Shown: positions 1 to 7,050 of the stretch, in pieces
Layout of the letters: each line of letters begins with the position of its first letter
How positions within the stretch are numbered: the stretch's first letter is position 1
Assembly (NCBI GenBank): GCA_017609945.1
Contig: JAFCCZ010000011.1
Span: forward strand, 1-15,313
Length of the DNA: 15,313 nucleotides
Direction: 5' to 3'
Source: Candidatus Iainarchaeum sp.
Lineage (GTDB): Archaea; Iainarchaeota; Iainarchaeia; Iainarchaeales; GCA-2688035
Notes under the pieces: generated by a model
Databases searched by the model: none
Seen by the model: the letters and a program-made list of their open reading frames with translations, nothing else
Told to the model about the DNA's origin: nothing
Made by a program: the position numbers and the translations under genes

Positions 1-1
1 G

Positions 2-52
2 GGTGTGAGCTTTGTACCAGAAGGTTTTATTATGGTTGCTCAATTAAATTGA
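2..52 (+). CDS. C-terminal tail of an upstream protein (partial)
   Basis: Frame 2 is open from the window edge to a TGA at 50-52 and reads GVSFVPEGFIMVAQLN. The hydrophobic beta-strand-like end (GFIMVAQ) resembles the last strand of many class I SAM-dependent methyltransferases; the methyltransferase at 6353-6985 ends comparably with DVYLVVAKKK. Only 16 residues are visible, so the family is a guess. It would lie 20 nt upstream of the epimerase ATG, fitting the dense same-strand packing here. Frame 1 is also open from the edge and runs into the epimerase, so this tail is not certain. Confidence 0.35.
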   Translation, partial: GVSFVPEGFIMVAQLN

Positions 53-72
53 TTTGCAAATGGTTTGATTCT

Positions 73-1089
73 ATGGCTGAAACGAAAAAAATTCTTGTGG
101 CAGGTGGCGCCGGATTCATTGGGAGCCATGTAGCGCAGGAACTGGAGAAAAGAGGCCACCAGGTAAGGGTATTTGACAACTTTGTCGGTGGAAAGCAGAA
201 TTTGGAGTGCTTTGGTTCAGGCATTGAGGTTGTTGAGGGAGATTGCTGCAAGGCAAAGGATTGCAGGAAGGGGGTTAAGGGATGCGACGCGGTTTTCCAT
301 CTCGCAGCGCATGCCGCGGAAGGCCAGAGCGTTTTCATTCCGGCTTTCAACGCCGAGACCAACATTCTTGGAAGTATTAGAATGCTTTCAGAGGCCATCA
401 ACGAAGGCATTTCCGATTTTGTTTTCACGAGCAGCATTGCAACGTACGGGAAGCCCGAGAAGGTTCCAATAAAGGAAACCGCCCCGTTGAATGCCGATGA
501 CCCTTATGCGATTACTAAGAAGGCGTTTGAGGATTATCTACGGGTTTACCACGAGCTTGGGCAGATAACGCCGTACATTGTGAGATTTTTCAATGTTTAC
601 GGGCCAAGGCAGAGAATGGACGACCCTTATCGCGGGGTGGTGCCAATTTTTATCAACAAGTGCCTTAAGGGAGAGAACCCGGTAATCTTTGGGGACGGCT
701 TGCAGAAGAGAGCCTTTACATACATAAGCGATGTTGTGGAACCAATCTGCGATATAGTGGGAAACAAAAAGCTTGTGAACAACCCAATAAACATCGGGAC
801 AGAAGAGGTTCACACGGTGAAAGAGCTTGCAGAGATGACCATTGAACAGATGGGTGTTGACCTTGAAGTGGAGTTTGTTTCCAAAAGAACCTCTGACGTT
901 AAGGTAACCTACTGTGATACCTCAAAGGCAAAAGAGCTTTTGGGTTACCAGGCAAAGGTTTCAATGGAAAAGGGACTGGAAAAAACAATTGTTTGGGCCA
1001 AGGGAATGGGCCCGCAGGAATTCCGCTATTTTGATTACACAGAAATTCCAAAGCTCACTCACGGCATATACACAAGCAAGAAGATCTGA
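73..1089 (+). CDS. NAD-dependent NDP-sugar epimerase/dehydratase (UDP-glucose 4-epimerase-like, extended SDR)
   Basis: The 338-aa protein is an extended short-chain dehydrogenase expected to act on a nucleotide sugar in the cytoplasm, probably as a 4-epimerase. An N-terminal Rossmann motif AGGAGFIGSH has its glycines at about 11, 14 and 17. FTSSIATYG at 118-126 and YAITK (Tyr145, Lys149) supply the Ser/Thr, Tyr and Lys of the SDR active site. RFFNVYGPRQ and FGDGLQKRAFTYISDV are typical of the substrate domain in GalE/WcaG-type enzymes. I chose ATG at 73 because the Rossmann strand begins right after it; the in-frame TTG at 49 would add eight unconserved residues. A weak AT-rich element (AATTAAAT, 42-49) lies about 27 nt upstream and could allow a leaderless start. 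The stop overlaps the next gene's ATG (TGATG). Exact substrate is unknown. Confidence 0.88.
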   Translation: MAETKKILVAGGAGFIGSHVAQELEKRGHQVRVFDNFVGGKQNLECFGSGIEVVEGDCCKAKDCRKGVKGCDAVFHLAAHAAEGQSVFIPAFNAETNILGSIRMLSEAINEGISDFVFTSSIATYGKPEKVPIKETAPLNADDPYAITKKAFEDYLRVYHELGQITPYIVRFFNVYGPRQRMDDPYRGVVPIFINKCLKGENPVIFGDGLQKRAFTYISDVVEPICDIVGNKKLVNNPINIGTEEVHTVKELAEMTIEQMGVDLEVEFVSKRTSDVKVTYCDTSKAKELLGYQAKVSMEKGLEKTIVWAKGMGPQEFRYFDYTEIPKLTHGIYTSKKI

Positions 1090-1985
1090 TGGGCATGGCT
1101 TTTTCTTTTCCAAATGTAAGCGTCATTATTGCAACATACAATAACGCGAACGTTTTGAAGACCGTTCTCAGGGAAATGCTTAAGCTGGACTACCCGGCAA
1201 AATATGAGGTAGTTGTGGTGGATGACGGAAGCGGGGACGGAACGGCTGAAATGGTGCGAAAAGAGTTTGCAGGGGAGAAAAAAATAAGGTTTGAGGCCTT
1301 TGAAAAAAACCAGGGGGTGTGCAGGGCAAGGAACAGGGGCATAGAGATGGCGCGCTTTCCAATCGTCGTGAACATGGACCACGACTGCATCCCTGAAAGG
1401 AACTGGCTGAAAGAGCTTGTAAAAGGGTTTGATTCTGAAAAAGTCGGTGTTGTAAGCTCTTTTGGAGACTACGGCGGAACATCAACCGCTTTCAGGAAAG
1501 AGCTGCTGGAAAGAGTTGGGGGATATGATGAAAGATACGGCTATTACCGGGAAGACACAGATGTTACATTCAGCATTATGGATTTGGGATATGAGTATAG
1601 GCACCTGCGGGAGATTCGTTACGTTCACGACCACAAGGAAATTGACCCCAAGGGATTGACCGGCCTTTTAAGATACATATTCAAAAGGCTTAACTACCAT
1701 CAAAACGACGCGCTTCTGTTCAAAAAACACAGAAAACTTGCATCCAGGTTCTTTGACGTCCGCCTTGGCTTTCTTGTGAACCCAAAAAAAGATTTTCAGG
1801 TTGTGACAGGAACCTGGATTAAGCCCGACAACTGGGTGCTTAGCTCCCCGAGGGGAATGCGGTTTGTGGAAAACAAAAGCCCGGCGCACACAGCGCTTAT
1901 TGTTTCTGTCGGAGTGTGCTACGCCGCCATAGTAAAGCTGTTTCGCCTGATGGGCTCCATTAGGTTTGGAACACTGCTTTTATGA
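1089..1985 (+). CDS. Family 2 glycosyltransferase (GT-A fold)
   Basis: The 298-aa protein should transfer a sugar from a nucleotide donor to a growing glycan or lipid carrier at the cytoplasmic face. The N-terminus VSVIIATYNN is the classical GT2 opening strand. VVVDDGSGDGT (Asp45-Asp46) would bind the nucleotide, MDHDC (Asp97, Asp99) is the DxD metal site, and YREDTDVTF (Glu155-Asp156) matches the ED catalytic-base motif. A hydrophobic segment (ALIVSVGVCYAAIVKLF, near 267-284) suggests membrane association. ATG 1089 overlaps the epimerase TGA by one base, implying translational coupling; a second in-frame ATG at 1095 is equally plausible. The 3' end overlaps the convergent radical SAM gene by six bases. 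Donor and acceptor cannot be deduced. Confidence 0.9.
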   Translation: MGMAFSFPNVSVIIATYNNANVLKTVLREMLKLDYPAKYEVVVVDDGSGDGTAEMVRKEFAGEKKIRFEAFEKNQGVCRARNRGIEMARFPIVVNMDHDCIPERNWLKELVKGFDSEKVGVVSSFGDYGGTSTAFRKELLERVGGYDERYGYYREDTDVTFSIMDLGYEYRHLREIRYVHDHKEIDPKGLTGLLRYIFKRLNYHQNDALLFKKHRKLASRFFDVRLGFLVNPKKDFQVVTGTWIKPDNWVLSSPRGMRFVENKSPAHTALIVSVGVCYAAIVKLFRLMGSIRFGTLLL

Positions 1986-3518
1986 GTCTGTTCCACCTGC
2001 AAATCGCGCCCTTAGCCACCTGAAAAGGAGAACCATTTTGTGTTCGACCGGGAAGGCAAAAAAGCGATGGCGCCATCTGAACAAGGCGGTTTGGTGGAAT
2101 ATCCAGTGGAGGGGCTTGAAGTGCTTGGTGTGCCTCAGCATGTATTTGTTGCAGGCATAGGGGAAAACAAAGTCCTGCAACTGCTGTGCGACGCCGTAAA
2201 CTTTGCTCGGCAGCCAAGGAATGTTTTGCTGAACAAGGTCAAAATTTTCCCAGCCCTCAAGTTTGGTGGGGGGCTTAAACCCAAGCTCTTTGCTTTTTTC
2301 AAAAAGCGGATTGCCAGGGTAGGGTGTATAAATTCTGACAGGTATTTCCAGGTAATCCTTTGTGGGATAGCATATGTCAAGCACATCAAAAAGCGCTTTC
2401 AGTTCCTTATTTACCAACCGCATTCTCTGCTTCTCTGTTTTTGCCTCTTTGTAGTAATCGAAGGGAAGCCCAACTATAAATGACGGGGCAATTTCAAGGT
2501 CGTATTTTCTCGCGAGTTTAATCACCCTTACCGTGTCTTCAACCGAGGACATCTTGTTAACCAGCTCCAGGCCCTCCTGCAGGCCGGACTCGGCCCCGAC
2601 AAACAGGTCGGTGCAGCCGCTTTCCTTCACCAAGTGCCATATTTTCTCATCCATGTTCGCAAGCTCTTTTGGCCTGCCGTTTACCCTGCCCCACTTTATG
2701 CCAAGTTTTTCCTTGATTATTCCCTCACATATTTCCTTCGTCCTGTTTTTGTCAATGAAAAAGTTCTGGTCGGCCATGAGAAAAAGCTCTATATTGTGCT
2801 TTTTTGTAAGATGCGCCATATCAGAAACAACAACTTCGGCCGTCAATCCGCTCCAGTGCCTTTTGTAGACAATCGGGTCGGCACAAAAAGCGCAATTGTA
2901 CGGGCAGCCCTGGGAGCTCACGTAAGCGAGGCACCTCAGGCCGTCCCTTTTCACGATGAAGTCCTCTACATTGACCAAATCAAAAGGGATCCTTGGAAAA
3001 TTGTTGATGTCCTCAAAGGGCCTTGGGTCGTTTTTGACTATTTTTCCCTTCTTATCCTTGAAATAAACCCCTTGCAGGCCCTTCAATGACTTTCCCGCCG
3101 CAAGCCTTTCAACCAATTCCGCTGTCGTCCTTTCCCCCTGGCCAATTACAACGATGTCCACATACTTGCTTTTGAGGGTTTGCTCCGGAAGAATTGAGGC
3201 ATGCCAGCCGCCCCAGATTATTGGCAGCTTTGGATTAATTTTCTTTACCTTTTTTATCACGTCAATGGCATTCTTTATCTGGTAGCCGGTCAGGCAGCCC
3301 ACGGCAAGGCAAAGGCAATTGTCGTCAACATCCCTCAGTATCCTTTTGACGTAATTGTATTTCGGCGTTGCGCTGTGAATTTTTATGTCAAAGCGCTTTC
3401 TGTCAATAAGTGAGGCCACCGAAAGAAGCGCCAAAGGCAGGCCTGGATTTGGGTTTGACGGGTGGGTCTGTGGCAACAGCAAAAGGACTTTTCCCCCCTT
3501 GGTGCTTTTGTTGGACAT
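1980..3518 (-). CDS. B12-binding-domain radical SAM protein (first of three)
   Basis: The 512-aa protein has the usual two-part layout of cobalamin-dependent radical SAM enzymes. Residues about 10-150 form a Rossmann-like B12-binding-type domain with GLPLALLSVASLI and GGWHASILPE, plus IGQGERT where many relatives have GEGE. A radical SAM barrel follows, with CPYNCAFC (Cys205, Cys209, Cys212) as the CxxxCxxC ligand set for the 4Fe-4S cluster. FVGAESGLQ and APSFIVGLP are typical downstream barrel motifs. Such enzymes do radical C-methylation, ring formation or other rearrangements; the substrate here is unknown. I chose ATG 3518 over TTG 3527 because a TATA-like box centred near 3545 is 26-27 nt upstream of ATG, right for a leaderless archaeal transcript, but only about 18 nt from TTG. 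It is the only minus-strand gene in the window. Confidence 0.9.
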   Translation of the reverse strand: MSNKSTKGGKVLLLLPQTHPSNPNPGLPLALLSVASLIDRKRFDIKIHSATPKYNYVKRILRDVDDNCLCLAVGCLTGYQIKNAIDVIKKVKKINPKLPIIWGGWHASILPEQTLKSKYVDIVVIGQGERTTAELVERLAAGKSLKGLQGVYFKDKKGKIVKNDPRPFEDINNFPRIPFDLVNVEDFIVKRDGLRCLAYVSSQGCPYNCAFCADPIVYKRHWSGLTAEVVVSDMAHLTKKHNIELFLMADQNFFIDKNRTKEICEGIIKEKLGIKWGRVNGRPKELANMDEKIWHLVKESGCTDLFVGAESGLQEGLELVNKMSSVEDTVRVIKLARKYDLEIAPSFIVGLPFDYYKEAKTEKQRMRLVNKELKALFDVLDICYPTKDYLEIPVRIYTPYPGNPLFEKSKELGFKPPTKLEGWENFDLVQQNIPWLPSKVYGVAQQLQDFVFPYACNKYMLRHTKHFKPLHWIFHQTALFRWRHRFFAFPVEHKMVLLFRWLRARFAGGTDS

Positions 3519-3540
3519 AGGCTTCAATCACTCTCAAGTT

Positions 3541-3548
3541 TTTAAATA
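3541..3548 (-). promoter_or_regulatory. TATA-like box for the minus-strand radical SAM gene
   Basis: The minus strand reads TATTTAAA. Its centre is 26-27 nt from ATG 3518, which is the usual archaeal TATA-to-start distance and predicts a leaderless mRNA. Confidence 0.6.
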
Positions 3549-3559
3549 CTTTAAAAAGG

Positions 3560-3567
3560 TATTTAAA
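3560..3567 (+). promoter_or_regulatory. TATA-like box for the plus-strand SDR gene
   Basis: TATTTAAA is preceded by purine-rich AAAAAGG, acceptable as a BRE. It predicts a transcription start near 3590, just before an in-frame GTG at 3593 and 15 nt before ATG 3605. No Shine-Dalgarno sequence lies between. Confidence 0.55.
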
Positions 3568-3604
3568 AAATTATTCATGCAATAGCTTTTTAGTGGTTTC
3601 TTCC

Positions 3605-4549
3605 ATGTGGGACAACTGGGAAAACAAAAGGGTTCTTGTAACCGGGGCAAACGGCTTTATCGGGGGCTGGCTGTGCAAAAAGCTTGTTGAAAAGGGAGCG
3701 GCGGTAACAGGGACAGTGCACGGCGACCAAGAGCTGCTTGAAAGCCATGACATAGCCAAAAAAGTTAAAGCCGTGCAGGCAGACGTAAGAAATCCCAGTG
3801 AACTGAAAGAAGCCTTTGCCGAAAACCCTGTTTTGTGCTTTCATCTTGCGGCAATGAGCTCCACAAGGGACGCGGTAAAAAGCCTTGAACAGACCTTTGA
3901 GATAAACGTGAACGGCACAAAGAACGTCCTGGAGGCCGCTGCGGAGGCCGGCGCGGCGGTTGTTTTCGTTTCAAGCGTTAAAGCATACGACGGTCAGACA
4001 GAGAACTGCTTTTTGGAGGAAGATGAACTGCTTGGAAAGAGCGCCTATGCAAAAAGCAAAATTGCGGCCGAGGCGGAATGCAAAAAGGCCTCAGAAGAGA
4101 GGGGGTTAAGCGTTGCGGTGGCAAGGCTTGGCAATGTTTTTGGAGGCCGCGACAGCAATTTCACAAGGCTTGTTCCTGGCGCAATAAAACAAATTTTGGA
4201 TGGCAAGCAGCCACAGGTTATGGGAAAGGGAGAGAGCCTGCTTGACTTTGCTTACGTTGAAGACATTGTTGAGGGATTAATGCTGATTGGAGAAAAGGCA
4301 GCCGAAAGCAGGCTGGAGGCAGAGGAATTCAACCTTGGAAGCGGGGAATGCCACTCTGTTAGAGAGGTTGTGGAAATTCTTTTGGATATTGCGGAAAGCG
4401 ACCAGAAAATTGTCTTTTCCGGAGAAGAGAAAATCTGCAGGGAAAAACTGTGCATTGAAAAGGCCGGGAAAGAGCTTGGCTGGAAACCAAAGAACAGCCT
4501 TCGAGCCGGTTTAGAGAAGGCTTTTGGGCAGTTTAAGGAAGCTCCCTGA
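3605..4549 (+). CDS. NAD-dependent epimerase/dehydratase, CDP-glucose 4,6-dehydratase-like
   Basis: The 314-aa extended SDR begins WDNWENKRVLVTGANGFIGG, with the GxxGxxG NAD(P)-binding motif at about 14-20. The opening (W...NKRVLVTG) and ARLGNVFGGRDSNFTRLVPG resemble the CDP-glucose/GDP-mannose 4,6-dehydratase branch. VSSVKAY (Ser123-Ser124) and YAKSK (Tyr148, Lys152) form the active site. The acidic residue of the dehydratase TDx/SDK motif is replaced (SVK), so it may act as a 4-epimerase or 4-ketoreductase instead. It lies upstream of rmlB-rmlA and could process their product, but that is inference. I chose ATG 3605 on family-like N-terminal length; GTG 3593 would suit a leaderless transcript and adds four residues. 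A separate promoter probably drives rmlB downstream. Confidence 0.85.
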   Translation: MWDNWENKRVLVTGANGFIGGWLCKKLVEKGAAVTGTVHGDQELLESHDIAKKVKAVQADVRNPSELKEAFAENPVLCFHLAAMSSTRDAVKSLEQTFEINVNGTKNVLEAAAEAGAAVVFVSSVKAYDGQTENCFLEEDELLGKSAYAKSKIAAEAECKKASEERGLSVAVARLGNVFGGRDSNFTRLVPGAIKQILDGKQPQVMGKGESLLDFAYVEDIVEGLMLIGEKAAESRLEAEEFNLGSGECHSVREVVEILLDIAESDQKIVFSGEEKICREKLCIEKAGKELGWKPKNSLRAGLEKAFGQFKEAP

Positions 4550-4587
4550 AAGGGCTTCGAGCATTGCACCAAACCGTATATATTATC

Positions 4588-4594
4588 TTTTTTT
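4588..4594 (+). terminator. Possible archaeal T-tract terminator
   Basis: A run of seven T lies about 40 nt after the SDR stop and before the rmlB promoter-like sequence. Archaeal transcription can end at such tracts without a hairpin. The evidence is position and composition only. Confidence 0.3.
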
Positions 4595-4601
4595 GATTAA
4601 T

Positions 4602-4611
4602 TCTATAGATT
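4602..4611 (+). promoter_or_regulatory. Candidate TATA element upstream of rmlB
   Basis: TCTATAGATT lies about 31 nt upstream of ATG 4637, which would give a very short leader. A second AT-rich candidate (TATATATT, about 4577-4584) would give a leader of roughly 30 nt. Either is consistent with rmlB starting its own transcript. Confidence 0.4.
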
Positions 4612-4636
4612 ACTTATCGCTTTTTGGGGCAATTTG

Positions 4637-5599
4637 ATGAAACTATTGGTAACCGGAGGATGCGGCTTTATTGGAAGCAATTTCGTAAGGCTTCACCTTG
4701 AAAAAAACCCTCAGGACGAGCTTGTAAACCTTGACAAGCTAACCTATGCGGGCAGAAAAGAGAACCTTGCGGACATTGAGGGAAATAAGAATTACACTTT
4801 TGTGCAGGGAGACATCTGCAGCAGGAAAGACGTTGCAAAGGCAATGCAGGACTGTGAAGCAGTAATAAATTTTGCTGCAGAAACCCATGTTGACAGAAGC
4901 ATTGAGGAAAGCGGCGCCTTCCTGCAAACAAACTTTGTCGGGGTAAAAGTTCTATTGGACCAGGCAAAAGAGCAGAACGTAAAAAAATTCATACAAATCT
5001 CAACAGACGAAGTTTACGGGCAGGTTGTTGAGGGCAGTTCAGGGGAAAGCGACAGGCTTGACCCAAGGAACCCCTACAGCGCGGCCAAGGCCGCGGGCGA
5101 GCTTCTTGCAATGAGCTATTTCACCACTTACAATCTGCCGGTTGTTGTGACGAGAAGCAGCAACAACTACGGCCCATTCCAATTCCCGGAAAAAGTAATT
5201 CCGCTGTTTATCACCAACCTAATTCGCGGCAAAAAGGTTCCGCTCTACGGGGAGGGGAAAAATATCCGCGACTGGCTGTACGTAGCGGACAACTGCGAGG
5301 CAATTGAAGCGATTCTGCAGAAGGGAAAGGCCGGAGAGGTCTACAATGTTGGGGGCAACGAGGAACTGCAGAACATAGAGCTGACGAAAAAGATTCTCGC
5401 AGAGCTTGGCAAGGGCGAGGAAATGATTCAGCGCGTCACAGACAGGCTTGGACACGACCTGCGCTACAGCCTTGACTGCGGAAAAATTGAGAAGGAGCTT
5501 GGCTGGAAGGCGAAAACTGCCTTTGAAAAGGGCCTGAAGGAAACAGTTGAATGGTATAAGAAAAATGAAAACTGGTGGAAGGAAATGGTGAAGGAGTAA
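4637..5599 (+). CDS. rmlB: dTDP-glucose 4,6-dehydratase
   Basis: The 320-aa enzyme converts dTDP-glucose to dTDP-4-keto-6-deoxyglucose, the second step of dTDP-rhamnose and related deoxysugar synthesis. LVTGGCGFIGSNF binds NAD. LDKLTYAGRKENL and AAETHVDRSI are signature RmlB segments. ISTDEVYG (Thr123, Asp124, Glu125) supplies the dehydratase acid/base pair, and YSAAK (Tyr147, Lys151) completes the site. TRSSNNYGPFQFPEKVIPLF and GKNIRDWLYV are also diagnostic. The length is at the short end of the family and nothing appears missing. ATG 4637 is chosen over the adjacent TTG 4634. It is followed 13 nt later by rmlA, the enzyme making its substrate. RmlC and RmlD are not seen nearby, so the final sugar is open. 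Confidence 0.96.
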   Translation: MKLLVTGGCGFIGSNFVRLHLEKNPQDELVNLDKLTYAGRKENLADIEGNKNYTFVQGDICSRKDVAKAMQDCEAVINFAAETHVDRSIEESGAFLQTNFVGVKVLLDQAKEQNVKKFIQISTDEVYGQVVEGSSGESDRLDPRNPYSAAKAAGELLAMSYFTTYNLPVVVTRSSNNYGPFQFPEKVIPLFITNLIRGKKVPLYGEGKNIRDWLYVADNCEAIEAILQKGKAGEVYNVGGNEELQNIELTKKILAELGKGEEMIQRVTDRLGHDLRYSLDCGKIEKELGWKAKTAFEKGLKETVEWYKKNENWWKEMVKE

Positions 5600-5600
5600 G

Positions 5601-5605
5601 GGAGG
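5601..5605 (+). promoter_or_regulatory. Shine-Dalgarno site of rmlA
   Basis: GGAGG lies directly after the rmlB stop and 7 nt before ATG 5613. It decides the start: the nearer ATG at 5608 opens a frame that stops after four codons. Confidence 0.7.
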
Positions 5606-5612
5606 CGATGAA

Positions 5613-6356
5613 ATGGCTTTGAGAGGAATTATTTTGGCTGGGGGAACCGGAAGCAGGCTGAAGCCGCTTACAAACGCGACAAACAAGCACCTGCTGCCGA
5701 TCTACAATAAACCGATGATTTACTATCCAATTGAGATGCTGAAGAGCGCTGGCGTGAAGGACATTCTTGTTGTTACGGGCACATACCATGCGGGAGACAT
5801 CTTTTCACTGCTTGGAAGCGGAAAGGACTTTGGGGTGCGGTTTACCTACCGCGTGCAGGACAAGGCAGGCGGAATTCCCTCAGCGATTTTGCTGGCGGAG
5901 GACTTTGTTGGCAAGGACAAGTTCATTTCAATCAACGGCGACAACATAATTTTTGAGAGCCTGAAACCGTTCGCTGACGCATTTGAAAAGGGAAAGGAAG
6001 AAATGCAGATTCTGCTCTATCCCGGAACAAGGGAGGAGGCCCAGAAGAGCGGCGTGGCCGTCACGGATGGCAACACCGTGAAAGAGGTTATTGAAAAGCC
6101 GGAGGAACCGCCGAGCAACAACATAATTGTTGGGATTTATTTCCTGAGCCCAAGCTGCTTTGAAGTGATCAGGAATTGCAAGCCGTCAAAGCGCGGCGAG
6201 ACGGAGATCACTGATGTGCAAAAGCACTATTTGGGGAAGGGCTCGTTGCGCGCGGAATTCCTAAAGGGAAAGTGGCTGGATGCCGGAGACTTTGAGGATT
6301 TGCTGCACGCGAACATTGAAACGAAAAAGCTTGAGGAAAACGGGGGCAAACAATGA
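5613..6356 (+). CDS. rmlA: Glucose-1-phosphate thymidylyltransferase (short form)
   Basis: The 247-aa nucleotidyltransferase should make dTDP-glucose from dTTP and glucose 1-phosphate, feeding RmlB. GIILAGGTGSRLKPLT is the nucleotide-binding signature, followed by NKHLLPIYNKPMIYYPIEML, a strongly RmlA-like run. INGDNIIFE carries the metal-binding Asp (GDN), VIEKPEEPPSNNIIVGIYFL is the sugar-binding segment, and KGKWLDAGDFEDLLHA the C-terminal one. It lacks the extra C-terminal helices of the roughly 290-aa bacterial form, which carry the regulatory dTDP site, so feedback control may differ. Its stop overlaps the next ATG by four bases (ATGA, 6353-6356). A different nucleotide preference cannot be excluded from sequence alone, but adjacency to rmlB supports dTTP. 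Confidence 0.92.
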   Translation: MALRGIILAGGTGSRLKPLTNATNKHLLPIYNKPMIYYPIEMLKSAGVKDILVVTGTYHAGDIFSLLGSGKDFGVRFTYRVQDKAGGIPSAILLAEDFVGKDKFISINGDNIIFESLKPFADAFEKGKEEMQILLYPGTREEAQKSGVAVTDGNTVKEVIEKPEEPPSNNIIVGIYFLSPSCFEVIRNCKPSKRGETEITDVQKHYLGKGSLRAEFLKGKWLDAGDFEDLLHANIETKKLEENGGKQ

Positions 6357-6985
6357 CAGGGCAGATTGACTCAATGAGAAAGTCACTGAAAGAGAACGCC
6401 GAACACGTTTCAATGGAGGACGACGGCTGGGCCAGGAAAAGGGCCAAAACGGCGTTGAAATTTCTGGAGGGCAAAAATCTCCGGGTTTTGAACGCAGGCT
6501 GCGGTCCGGGCTTTGACAGCGACGAATTCAGGAAGGCCGGGCACTACGTTGTCGGCATAGACTTTGACAAAAGCATGGTGGACTTCGCGCTAAAGCAGGG
6601 CTTTCAGCAGGAGAGCCAGGTTGCGGACCTGAACGAAGCCCTTCCTTTCAAGGACGGGGCATTTGACGTGATTTTCTGCAGCGAAGTTGTTGAGCACCTT
6701 CCAATAATAGGTGTTTTCCTAAGGGAATGCAAAAGGGTGCTGAAGCAGGGCGGAACCCTGCTCCTCACAACCGACAACCCAACATACATCAAAAACAGGA
6801 TTAGCTTTCTGTTTGGGAGAGCTGACTTTCTAGTTCACCAACCACACGTGCACCTTTACACCCCCTCAAAAATGCAGGAACTGCTTGAGAAAAACGAATT
6901 CAGTGTGCTGAAGAAGAAAAACATTGGAAACTTCCTGCGGGCGTCGTGGGGAGACGTTTACCTGGTTGTCGCAAAGAAGAAGTGA
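6353..6985 (+). CDS. Class I SAM-dependent methyltransferase (Methyltransf_11 type)
   Basis: The 210-aa protein has the Rossmann-like SAM-binding fold. Motif I is VLNAGCGPGFDS (about 45-56), with Asn where Asp is more usual. GIDFDKSMVDFA is motif II, ADLNEALPFKDGAFDVIFCS the mid motif, SEVVEHL the post-motif and LKQGGTLLLTTDNP the later strand. The end LYTPSKMQELLEKNEFSVLK and VYLVVAKKK is common in methyltransferases acting on sugars or lipid-linked glycans. Coupled by a 4-nt overlap to rmlA, it may methylate a deoxysugar or cap a glycan; the substrate is inference. It is the last gene of the rml group before the AT-rich homing endonuclease insertion. Confidence 0.87.
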   Translation: MTGQIDSMRKSLKENAEHVSMEDDGWARKRAKTALKFLEGKNLRVLNAGCGPGFDSDEFRKAGHYVVGIDFDKSMVDFALKQGFQQESQVADLNEALPFKDGAFDVIFCSEVVEHLPIIGVFLRECKRVLKQGGTLLLTTDNPTYIKNRISFLFGRADFLVHQPHVHLYTPSKMQELLEKNEFSVLKKKNIGNFLRASWGDVYLVVAKKK

Positions 6986-7020
6986 TAGAAAAGACCACCT
7001 GTAAAAAAATGGGGAATATG

Positions 7021-7030
7021 TTTTTATATT
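7021..7030 (+). promoter_or_regulatory. TATA box of the homing endonuclease gene
   Basis: TTTTTATATT is centred about 25 nt upstream of ATG 7051, the expected geometry for a leaderless archaeal transcript. No Shine-Dalgarno sequence precedes the ATG. This promoter may also feed the radical SAM operon downstream. Confidence 0.6.
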
Positions 7031-7050
7031 GTTTGTTATAAGTTTTAGAT

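Larger units (their letters stand above)
3539..3569. repeat. Near-perfect 31-bp palindrome containing two divergent TATA boxes
   Basis: Bases 3539-3549 (TTTTTAAATAC) are the exact reverse complement of 3559-3569 (GTATTTAAAAA), around a 9-nt centre. The symmetry axis is at 3554, and 13 of the 15 base pairs around it match. Each arm holds an identical TATTTAAA box, one read on each strand, between two divergently transcribed genes. It may simply be a symmetrical bidirectional promoter, or also a regulator binding site. Confidence 0.75.

Noticed and set aside
49..72. TTG at 49 as the epimerase start, or an extension through the open frame from the window edge
   Set aside because: The added residues are not family-like, and the Rossmann strand begins directly after ATG 73.
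2040..3089. Plus-strand open frames opposite the first radical SAM gene
   Set aside because: The minus-strand protein has clear domain motifs; the opposite frames show none and lack promoter or ribosome binding signals.
3519..3527. TTG 3527 as the start of the minus-strand radical SAM gene
   Set aside because: It lies only about 18 nt from the TATA-like box, too close for an archaeal transcription start, whereas ATG 3518 fits well.
5219..5789. Long minus-strand frames opposite rmlB and rmlA
   Set aside because: They are antisense to strongly conserved genes, and their translations (Ser, Leu, Phe, Pro-rich) show no recognisable domain.
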